Of a stretch of DNA of 13,019 nt, positions 7,663-13,019 are shown piece after piece; within the stretch, counting starts at the first letter, position 1; each line of letters starts with the position of its first letter. A model generated the notes under the pieces. The model was not told the DNA's origin. It did not search any database and was given only the letters and a program-made list of their open reading frames with translations. The DNA is from an uncultured Actinomycetes bacterium. GTDB taxonomy: Bacteria > Actinomycetota > Thermoleophilia > Solirubrobacterales > 70-9. A program made the translations under genes and the position numbers. The DNA is taken from assembly GCA_937907435.1 (NCBI GenBank), contig CALCIA010000204.1, forward strand, positions 1-13,019. Reading direction: 5' to 3'.

Positions 7663-8208
7663 TCAGGATCTCTTGGCCGCGAGCATCTTCTCGAACATTT
7701 CCGCTTGCGCGCGGGCGTCGGCCAGCGCGTTGTGGTCGCCGGGCTTGACGGGCTGGAATTCCGGCCGGATGCGGCTCGACTTCGTCTCCTCCCAACCGCA
7801 ACCGACCAAGCCCATGTAGTAGGCCTTGACGTCCAGAGGGGCGAAGCCGAACGGGTTTTCACCCAGATAACGGATGAGGTACCAGTTGACGAAGGACCAG
7901 TCGAAGCCCGCGTTGAAGCCGACGAAGACGGGCGTCGCTTCCCCCGCGACTTTCTTTATCCACTCGGCCAACTTCTTCACGGCGGCCTCGGGGGGCTCGC
8001 CGGTGTTCGCGAGTTTGGCCAGGTCAAATCCGCTTACTCTGAGCGCGTCCGGCACGAAGTTGTCGTTGATCGGCTTGATCTCGACGTAGAACGCCTCGGT
8101 CGCACAGCCGACGACGCAGGCCCCGAGCGACAACATGCTGTAGTCGCCGGGGATCGGCCCCGCGGTCTCAACGTCCACAGAGATGAAGCACTCTTCCTTA
8201 CCGGCCAT
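7663..8208 (-). CDS. cap18: DEDDh 3'-5' exonuclease (Cap18-like CBASS accessory)
   Basis: 181 residues, the size of a stand-alone DnaQ/RNase T-type exonuclease domain. All five catalytic residues of the DEDDh family are visible: Asp12 and Glu14 in SVDVETAGP, Asp103 in FNAGFDWSF, and His159 and Asp164 in DHNALADA. Such enzymes use two metal ions to remove nucleotides from 3' ends of DNA or RNA. A similar exonuclease, called Cap18, occurs as an accessory in some CBASS operons; assignment to that exact subfamily is from context. The start overlaps the end of the AAA+ gene by 11 nt and is preceded by GGAGG at 8222-8218 with 9-nt spacing, so the two are probably translationally coupled. No extra domain or targeting signal is seen. 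It may degrade invader DNA, or conceivably the signal molecule; the sequence does not say which. Confidence 0.88.
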   Translation of the reverse strand: MAGKEECFISVDVETAGPIPGDYSMLSLGACVVGCATEAFYVEIKPINDNFVPDALRVSGFDLAKLANTGEPPEAAVKKLAEWIKKVAGEATPVFVGFNAGFDWSFVNWYLIRYLGENPFGFAPLDVKAYYMGLVGCGWEETKSSRIRPEFQPVKPGDHNALADARAQAEMFEKMLAAKRS

Positions 8209-9442
8209 TGTTCTCGACCTCCTGCATGAGAGGCGTCGGCTCCATCGTCTGCGCGTGCTGAACGATGTCCGCAGATGTCAACGGGCGTCGCGCGGCGTAC
8301 GCATCCCGCATCGCCGCTGGCACAAGTCGGTCGGTGATGTCTGACCAGGTGTAGGTCGCCCCGAACCTCTTCTGCGCGTCGGCCCCGGTCGCGGCTACCA
8401 GCTCGCGGAAATGCTTGGGGGTTATCTCCACCTCCGGGAGCGACTGGCGGAACAACTCGGCCCGCTGCTCGTCATCCGGCCGCCGGAAGGTTAGGTGCAG
8501 CGCCGCGCGCCGCCGGATAGCCGGGTCGAGGGCGTCGGGCCTGTTGGTGATGAACAGGACGGCGATGCGACGGCCGCCGAGCCGCAGGCCGTCGATCCGT
8601 TGCAGCAATGTGTTCAGCCCGGCCTTATCCTCGTGGTGCATGTGCTGGTCCACTCGCTTCGCGGCCAGCGCGTCGGCCTCGTCGATCAGCAGGAGCAGAG
8701 GCTGGCCTTTCAGCGCGTCGGCCCGCGCCTCGGCTTGCATGAAGGCCTGCACGATCAGGTCTGTCATCTCGCCCACCATGCCCGTGCCGCGCACCTGCGT
8801 GTTGACCTTCAGCAGGTGAACCTTGCCGCCGGCCAGCCCCGCCAGCGCGTCGCCGATGGTCTCCGCCAGCACGGTCTTGCCGCAGCCGACATCTCCTTCG
8901 AGAAGCACCAGCGGCGCGCGGCGCGCCATGATCTGGCACGCGCGAATCTCCCTGCCGTGGTGCTTTCGGCTCCACTCGGCCAGCCGGTCGGGGTAGAGGA
9001 GTAGTTCGAGCTCGAGCAGCAGGCGCTGCTTGTGTTCGTCGATGCCGACCAGCCGGTCGTACCACTCCCGCGCATCGGGGTTGGGATAGACTCGCTCGGC
9101 CTCGAAAAAGCGGCTGGCGTGCGACATCTTGGCGCTCATCTTCTGGCCTTTTTCCTTGCCGATGCCAGCGGCCGGGTCCGGCCGCACTCGGAGTCGGATC
9201 GCGTCCGGACGGTCGCCGCCCCGCACGCCTTCGAGCTTGGACATGGCGTCGACCAAGTCCGGCTCTCCGATGGTGAAGCCCGCTGCCTCAACATGCTGCC
9301 GGAGGATCAATGGGAAACATCGCCGCTTCGACATATTGCTGTCGCGCGCGTGCTGCTCCGCCTCGACGATGATCTCGTCGGCACTGGCGTTCAGCATGCC
9401 GAGGGGTTCCCCGCCGCTCCCGACCAACTGCATGTAAACCAT
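8198..9442 (-). CDS. cap6: TRIP13/Pch2-like AAA+ ATPase (Cap6) that remodels HORMA
   Basis: 414 residues. The first 100 or so form a small N-terminal region. The AAA+ module follows: Walker A GDVGCGKT (183-190), a pore-loop segment with RGTGMVGEM (218-226), Walker B LLLLIDEADAL (Asp254, Glu255), sensor-1 Asn300 in FITN and an arginine-finger region in DPAIRRR (306-312). The order and the VNTQVRGTGMVGEM stretch fit the TRIP13/Pch2 group, not a generic AAA protease. In type III CBASS this ATPase unfolds the closed HORMA protein and so shuts off the cyclase until infection. It lies immediately after the HORMA gene with a 7-nt gap. The start at 9442 is chosen because GAGGA lies 4 nt upstream; the longer open frame to 9541 would overlap HORMA by about 90 nt. 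An alternative ATG lies three codons in. Confidence 0.92.
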   Translation of the reverse strand: MVYMQLVGSGGEPLGMLNASADEIIVEAEQHARDSNMSKRRCFPLILRQHVEAAGFTIGEPDLVDAMSKLEGVRGGDRPDAIRLRVRPDPAAGIGKEKGQKMSAKMSHASRFFEAERVYPNPDAREWYDRLVGIDEHKQRLLLELELLLYPDRLAEWSRKHHGREIRACQIMARRAPLVLLEGDVGCGKTVLAETIGDALAGLAGGKVHLLKVNTQVRGTGMVGEMTDLIVQAFMQAEARADALKGQPLLLLIDEADALAAKRVDQHMHHEDKAGLNTLLQRIDGLRLGGRRIAVLFITNRPDALDPAIRRRAALHLTFRRPDDEQRAELFRQSLPEVEITPKHFRELVAATGADAQKRFGATYTWSDITDRLVPAAMRDAYAARRPLTSADIVQHAQTMEPTPLMQEVENNGR

Positions 9443-9449
9443 CGATTCC

Positions 9450-9965
9450 TCAACGGATGAAGCGGTCGCGAGCCACGCCGAAGTCGTCCTTGGAGTACGT
9501 CTTGTCGCTCTCCCAGCGGCCCTTGCTGTAGTCCAGCACACCGCCGGTGGTCCACGGCAATATCAGACGATCCTGAATGTCTTTCTTGTCCGCGGGTGCG
9601 AGTTCCCACCAGCGCGGCTTGTATTCGACCCGGAAGTGAAACTCGGCCCCGACCAATTCCGAGCGGTAGCGGATATTGCCGGATCGGTCGTCGGCCACTC
9701 CGAGGCCGCCGATGATGACTCGATACGAATAGGCATCGAGCACTTCGTTTGTGCCGGCCCGGGTCCAGACGAGAGAGACTTTCTCGATGACTTCCTCGTC
9801 CATAAGCACGCGCACGTCGCTCATCACTTTGACCGCCCAAGACTCGTAGCCGTAACTGTAGGTGTCGATGATGGCGAGGAGGTCCGCCTCGACCTTTCTC
9901 GCCACATAGACAATCTTGCTGAGGGTTCCCGTCTGGGTTCCCGCGCGGGTCTGAGTCGCGGACAT
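9450..9965 (-). CDS. cap7: Bacterial HORMA-domain protein (Cap7), CD-NTase activator
   Basis: 171 residues, single domain. The order of elements fits a bacterial HORMA protein: an N-terminal helix (VARKVEADLLAIIDTYSYG, 22-40), a WAVKVMSDVRVLMDEEVI helix, then strands with YRVIIGGLGVADD and a central FHFRVEYKPRWW strand. It ends in DYSKGRW...FGVARDRFIR, where the mobile C-terminal safety-belt segment would be. In type III CBASS the HORMA protein binds a peptide, closes, and activates the cyclase; the AAA+ partner reverses this. The neighbours on both sides are exactly those two partners, which raises confidence. The gene starts 3 nt after the CD-NTase stop with GGAGG at 9978-9974 and 8-nt spacing. 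Only one HORMA gene is present, unlike the two-HORMA operons. The closure peptide it recognises could not be identified. Confidence 0.88.
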   Translation of the reverse strand: MSATQTRAGTQTGTLSKIVYVARKVEADLLAIIDTYSYGYESWAVKVMSDVRVLMDEEVIEKVSLVWTRAGTNEVLDAYSYRVIIGGLGVADDRSGNIRYRSELVGAEFHFRVEYKPRWWELAPADKKDIQDRLILPWTTGGVLDYSKGRWESDKTYSKDDFGVARDRFIR

Positions 9966-9968
9966 CTA

Positions 9969-10970
9969 TTAGTCCTCCTCGTTCTCGGAGAGATCCCGGA
10001 AGGCATCGCCGAAAACCCGGCACCAGTGATCGACGGCCGAGTCCTCGTCGCCGGCGTTCTCCGCAACGCGGGCGTCCATCATGGCGTCGTATGCCTCCTG
10101 CACCCCGTCGAGGAACTGCTCACGCGTCGCCGCGGTCCACTCGCGGGTCACGTTGTTCGAGGCGTTGACCGAATCCAGCACGATCACCTCGTCGCTCGGC
10201 AGAACGACCCGGCTTGGGACGTAGTAATCGCCGAAGACGATCGGTTGACGCAGTTGGTGACGGCGGAGGAAGTTGAAGATCTGCCGGAGGCTCGACTGCC
10301 ACTCCGCGGTAACCCCCGTCTCTGCGAAGGCCGCAGCCGCGATCAGCTCACAAAAGATCGATGGCTGGACGAGTTCGCCCTGCAAGTTGTTCCACCACTT
10401 CATCATGCGGACCAGCCGGTTGAAGTGGACCGGGCCGGACACGACCTTGCTTTGGACGGTCCGCCGCGACACGAAGTCGTTGTGGGCCGTCACCGAGGTG
10501 AGCCGCCACTTGTCTTTGCGGGGAATCCAGCCGGCGTTCTCGATCTTGAGTGTGTCGTCCTTGATAATCGGGGCGACATCGACCCAGAGCTTGATCCCGC
10601 TGACGAAGCGGACCCGCACGGCGCTTTCGAGGATCTCGAAATCCTTCCGGTCCTTCTGGTGATAGATATCGATTAGCCTATCGTGTGTGAACTCCAGCAG
10701 CGTGCCGAGACGATCCTTGGTCGCCCCTTTGCCCGAGTAGTAGGCGCCCAGGTCTACGTCGAAACGGTTTTCCTCGGTCTTGCGGAGTGACGTGTGCTTG
10801 GCGTTCGACCCAGCCCGGAGCACTTTTTCGAGAGTGAAACTGCCGTCCTTGGAGACCTTGTCGTGCAGTTCATCGATCATGTGCTTGGTCTGACGGTTCG
10901 CCTCCTTGAAGTGCTCCTCCGTCGGCTTGATCCGCCGTGTGAACCGCTCGAATCTTCCTTTGATGGACAT
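9969..10970 (-). CDS. CD-NTase, CBASS oligonucleotide cyclase
   Basis: 333 residues. This is a cGAS/DncV-like nucleotidyltransferase making a cyclic di- or trinucleotide alarm signal. The pol-beta-type site is complete: helix-turn LRAGSNAKHTSL with Gly54-Ser55, the metal-binding pair Asp71 and Asp73 in RFDVDLGAYY, and the third Asp131 in LWVDVAPII. A C-terminal helical half contains HFNRLVRMMKWWNN (182-195), typical of the OAS1-C-like region of this superfamily. The HORMA/TRIP13 partners and a SAVED effector suggest a trinucleotide product, as in clade C and D enzymes, but product and clade cannot be read from sequence. It is the first gene of the operon, with GGAG about 6 nt before the ATG. 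The operon promoter must lie in 10971-11130, but no strong minus-strand -35/-10 pair was seen. The C-terminus is acidic (SENEED). Confidence 0.92.
   Translation of the reverse strand: MSIKGRFERFTRRIKPTEEHFKEANRQTKHMIDELHDKVSKDGSFTLEKVLRAGSNAKHTSLRKTEENRFDVDLGAYYSGKGATKDRLGTLLEFTHDRLIDIYHQKDRKDFEILESAVRVRFVSGIKLWVDVAPIIKDDTLKIENAGWIPRKDKWRLTSVTAHNDFVSRRTVQSKVVSGPVHFNRLVRMMKWWNNLQGELVQPSIFCELIAAAAFAETGVTAEWQSSLRQIFNFLRRHQLRQPIVFGDYYVPSRVVLPSDEVIVLDSVNASNNVTREWTAATREQFLDGVQEAYDAMMDARVAENAGDEDSAVDHWCRVFGDAFRDLSENEED
9974..9978 (-). promoter_or_regulatory. Strong Shine-Dalgarno inside the end of the CD-NTase gene
   Basis: GGAGG on the minus strand lies 8 nt before the HORMA ATG, within the last codons of the cyclase gene. 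It fixes the HORMA start at 9965 and suggests HORMA is made in quantity from the shared mRNA. Confidence 0.7.
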
Positions 10971-11091
10971 GGGAACTCCAAGTCGTTTACGCCCGGAACG
11001 GGTGGATGATCCCCCTCATGGCTCGCCCAGGTGCCAGTCGACCCATGGGATGCAATTGTTCAGTTTTCAGGGGATGGCGCGTACGGGAATC

Positions 11092-11121
11092 CGGGCTCTC
11101 CGACTTGACAGCGAGAGCCGG
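11092..11121. promoter_or_regulatory. Inverted repeat, probable CapW operator
   Basis: GGCTCTC (11094-11100) and GAGAGCC (11113-11119) are perfect inverted arms separated by 12 nt. Extending to 9-bp arms (CGGGCTCTC and GAGAGCCGG) gives 8 of 9 paired. The TTGACA -35 element of the capW promoter sits in the spacer. CapW is a homodimer that binds an inverted repeat in its own control region, so this is the best candidate site. Binding here would block capW itself and could also affect the divergent operon. Confidence 0.6.
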
Positions 11122-11133
11122 TGGGCGTACAAA
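11105..11133 (+). promoter_or_regulatory. Sigma70-like promoter of capW
   Basis: TTGACA at 11105-11110, a 17-nt spacer, then TACAAA at 11128-11133: a perfect -35 with a 4-of-6 -10. Transcription should begin near 11140. That is at or just past the ATG at 11138, so the ATG at 11189 is the better start for capW, giving a leader of about 50 nt. Confidence 0.6.
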
Positions 11134-11188
11134 GCCAATGGATCGCAAAAAACGACCCGTTCAGAAAGTATACGCGTTTGGGGCGGTG

Positions 11189-12076
11189 ATGGCAACACCA
11201 TCGGGCGACGACCGAAAGAAGGGGCGCCGACCTGTCGAGCGGCGGCTAGAGTTCATCGACTTCCGATTGTTTTGGGAGGGGCACATCAACCGCGGCGATC
11301 TCGTCTCGTTCTTCGGCATGTCCGTCCCTCAGGCGTCCTCGGACCTGGCGGAATACCAGATGGCCGCAAAGGGCAACGCGGTCTATGACAAGACCCGTAA
11401 GACATACGTAGCCGGCAAGAAGTTCAAGCCCGTCTTCTTCAAGCCTTCCGCCGACGAGTACTTAGCCCAACTTCGCCTGATTCAGGCCGGCATTTTGGCC
11501 GAGAATGAGGCGTGGGCCGTGCGGCTACCGTCCTACTCCATCGTCCCGATCCTGCGACGCCGTATCGAGCCTGGGATACTCAGGCGCATCCTCGATGCCA
11601 TCCGCACGCGGGCTTCGCTCCGGGTCAACTATCAGTCGAAATCGAGCCCGCAGCCGAAATTGCGGTGGATCGCGCCGCATGCACTCGGTTTCGATGGCTT
11701 CCGCTGGCACGCGCGGGCTTGGTGCGATGAACACCAGGATTTTCGCGACCTCGTCCTGACCCGGATTCTCGAGGTAGGGGAAGTCCGCGCGGATGACGTC
11801 GATCCCGCACGAGACGCGGGATGGCAGCGCGAAGTCACGTTGAAACTGTCCCCCCATCCGAAACTAAAAGGGGGATCGCGACGCGCCGTGGAGTTGGATT
11901 ACGGGATGACCGACGGCGAGATTTCCGCCGTCATGCGAGTGTGCATGGCTTACTACTTCATGCGGCAGCTCGGCCTGGACCAGGAGCATGCCGAGGTCGA
12001 CACGGATCGGTATCCGCTCGTACTGGTGAATCGAATTGAGGTCGAAGAGGCGATGAAGGAAGCCGGCCGATGCTGA
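11189..12076 (+). CDS. capW: CapW-type WYL-domain transcriptional repressor of CBASS
   Basis: 295 residues from the chosen ATG. Residues about 15-75 form a winged helix-turn-helix (HINRGDLVSFFGMSVPQASSDL, then a basic wing near KTRKTYV). From about 140 comes a WYL domain: LRVNYQS, then WIAPHALGFDGFRWHARAWC (160-179) and FRDLVLTRI (185-193). A WCX-like C-terminal region follows. CapW proteins are dimeric repressors that sit divergently next to CBASS operons and release DNA after a damage or infection cue sensed by the WYL domain. Orientation, spacing and domain order all match. The open frame extends back to 11006, with another ATG at 11138; the promoter at 11105-11133 argues against both. The leader has only a weak GGGGCGG site before the ATG. 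Its likely targets are the inverted repeat at 11092-11121 and the cyclase operon. Confidence 0.88.
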   Translation: MATPSGDDRKKGRRPVERRLEFIDFRLFWEGHINRGDLVSFFGMSVPQASSDLAEYQMAAKGNAVYDKTRKTYVAGKKFKPVFFKPSADEYLAQLRLIQAGILAENEAWAVRLPSYSIVPILRRRIEPGILRRILDAIRTRASLRVNYQSKSSPQPKLRWIAPHALGFDGFRWHARAWCDEHQDFRDLVLTRILEVGEVRADDVDPARDAGWQREVTLKLSPHPKLKGGSRRAVELDYGMTDGEISAVMRVCMAYYFMRQLGLDQEHAEVDTDRYPLVLVNRIEVEEAMKEAGRC

Positions 12077-12187
12077 TCCCCGGTGCGCGATCGTTGGCGG
12101 TGGAATCGGCTTTCGATGCCCCAAGCGTGCTGAACTCACCGTCGCAACCGGCTTGCGCCGCGCCCGCCACGCTGCTACCCTTGCTCC

Positions 12188-12647
12188 ATGCCCGAGAAGC
12201 CGCCCCCAGACCCCGCCGACCACGCCGAGGATTTCGCCCGCCGCTGCGCCCAGGAACTCGACTACCTGACTGGCGACCGCATGGCTGAACTCGGCATCCC
12301 CACGGAAAAGACCGGCTCGCGCGTCCCCGGGCAGGGCCATGCCTGCTTCATCCCAGATGAGAGGTCGGGCGGAGGCAACGATCCGGCGGGTGGCGGGTGA
12401 CCTGACGCTCGATTCGGGGGTCCTGAATCCCGAGCTTCTGGGTACACTGCCGGGTAGCGGAGAGTGGGCGAAAGCCCGGCTCCGCGACCGGTTCGACGCC
12501 GCCATCGCCCACGAGCACGAGGAGGCCCGCCGAGGCGGCAGCCACGTCGAGGCGCTGAGGCACGCCCCGGACACGGAGCTGCCGATCCGGGAAGGCGCCC
12601 GACGTATCCTGCGGGCCACGCGGCCGAAGGAGGGACGAACGCGATGA
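12188..12647 (+). pseudogene. Small hypothetical protein gene with an apparent one-base frameshift
   Basis: The first frame (from ATG 12188) encodes 70 residues, with DYLTGDRMAELGIP and GSRVPGQGHACFIPDERSGG, and stops at TGA 12398-12400. The adjoining frame continues the same kind of protein: DLTLDSGVLNPELL, RLRDRFDAAIAHEHEEARRG and ELPIREGARRILRA, ending at 12645-12647. Removing one G from GGG at 12395-12397 joins them into about 152 residues with no other change. An HEHEE motif in the second half could bind a metal, but this is not enough to call a peptidase. I recall similar short proteins in planctomycete genomes but cannot confirm it. No Shine-Dalgarno is visible before 12188. It could be a genuine decay or a sequencing error. 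Confidence 0.6.
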
Positions 12648-12940
12648 TCCACGACCTGACGATCGGCCACCTCGACCCGGCGGCGCTCCGCGAGCGGAAG
12701 GCGATTGCCGTAAAGCCACTGGACCCGGCGGCAGTCGCCCGCGTGCTTGTCGGCTTCCCCGGCCTCAAGATCGAGGAGCAGGACGGCTACTTCGTCGCCC
12801 CCTGGCACGGCCGCGAGGATGGCGAGAGGGGGGAGGCCTTCGCCGCCCGTCTGCAAGCCGAGACCGGTTGCCTGGTCGTCGACCGGAGGAACGGGCGGAT
12901 CGTCGAGTTGGGACGGGCGGCAGGCAGGGCTGCGGGCTAA
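12644..12940 (+). CDS. Hypothetical 98-residue protein
   Basis: The product is soluble and not recognised. It opens HDLTIGHLDPAALRERKA and has a central PGLKIEEQDGYFVAPW (55-70), then LQAETGCLVVDRRNGRIV near the end. The ATG overlaps the previous gene's TGA (ATGA at 12644-12647), and GGAGG lies about 10 nt upstream inside that gene, so translation is coupled. Codons are strongly G/C-ending throughout, which supports real coding. It is a two-gene unit with the frameshifted gene before it, and nothing ties it functionally to the CBASS operon. The last 79 nt of the window (12941-13019) show no feature. Confidence 0.68.
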   Translation: MIHDLTIGHLDPAALRERKAIAVKPLDPAAVARVLVGFPGLKIEEQDGYFVAPWHGREDGERGEAFAARLQAETGCLVVDRRNGRIVELGRAAGRAAG

Positions 12941-13019
12941 TTATCACGATGCATGTTCAATTCTTTGTGCCTCCAACCCCCGTCCTGAGACTTCCCCCGT
13001 CCGGGCCAGTACCATGATC

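Noticed and set aside
7650..7862. 71-residue N-terminal extension of the SAVED-CHAT frame
   Set aside because: It lies almost wholly inside the exonuclease gene in another frame and is an Arg/Ser-rich shadow with no family character. The ATG at 7649 starts right where domain-like sequence begins.
9636..10676. Long plus-strand open frame opposite HORMA and CD-NTase
   Set aside because: Antisense shadow: both minus-strand genes have full catalytic or structural motifs, while this frame has none.
10979..11107. CAAGTCG / CGACTTG inverted 7-mers flanking the control region
   Set aside because: A perfect 7-bp match over about 120 nt is expected by chance; no link to promoter elements on the minus strand.
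11006..11188. Longer CapW starting at 11006 or 11138
   Set aside because: The residues have no winged-helix character, and the promoter at 11105-11133 would begin transcription at or after these starts.
1..13019. CRISPR array or Cas genes, suggested by the SAVED-CHAT protein
   Set aside because: No regularly spaced direct repeats and no cas-like genes were seen. The cyclase in the operon is a CD-NTase, not Cas10.

Overview
The window carries a seven-gene antiviral operon on the minus strand, reading right to left from about 10970 to 1226, with a divergent regulator on the plus strand. The core is a type III-like CBASS: a CD-NTase (oligonucleotide cyclase), a bacterial HORMA protein, a TRIP13/Pch2-like AAA+ ATPase and a DEDDh 3'-5' exonuclease. 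The usual NucC effector is absent. In its place is a three-part protein: a restriction-endonuclease-like N-terminus, a SAVED cyclic-oligonucleotide sensor and a C-terminal CHAT (caspase-like) protease. After it come an unrecognised 409-residue protein and a 1031-residue fusion of a caspase (peptidase C14) domain to a Ski2-like superfamily 2 helicase. A CapW-type WYL regulator (11189-12076, +) faces the operon. Its presumed sigma70-type promoter (TTGACA-17-TACAAA) is overlapped by a GGCTCTC/GAGAGCC inverted repeat that looks like an operator.

Inferred logic: CapW represses. HORMA and TRIP13 gate the cyclase. The cyclic oligonucleotide is sensed by SAVED and switches on the CHAT protease. CHAT may then cut the second caspase-fold protease, which is tethered to a helicase, and/or the 409-residue protein. 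SAVED-CHAT followed by a caspase is known from a type III CRISPR proteolytic cascade. Here the same pair appears to be wired to a CBASS cyclase, with the caspase fused to a helicase. This is the most interesting feature of the window.

Layout: 1-514 has no convincing gene. 515-838 (-) is the C-terminal half of an AlaX-type alanyl-tRNA editing protein. 852-1229 (-) is the C-terminal end of an IS4-type transposase with an internal stop. 1226-10970 (-) is the defence operon. 10971-11188 is the divergent control region. 11189-12076 (+) is capW. 12188-12647 (+) is a small gene with an apparent one-base frameshift, and 12644-12940 (+) is a small hypothetical gene coupled to it by an ATGA overlap. 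The left flank of gene fragments and the accessory content mark this as a defence island.

Organism: the DNA is GC-rich with GC-rich third positions. The transposase remnant and the small gene pair at the right end resemble families I associate with Planctomycetes (Gemmataceae). That is recollection, not a search, so the assignment is tentative. No tRNA, rRNA or CRISPR array was seen.
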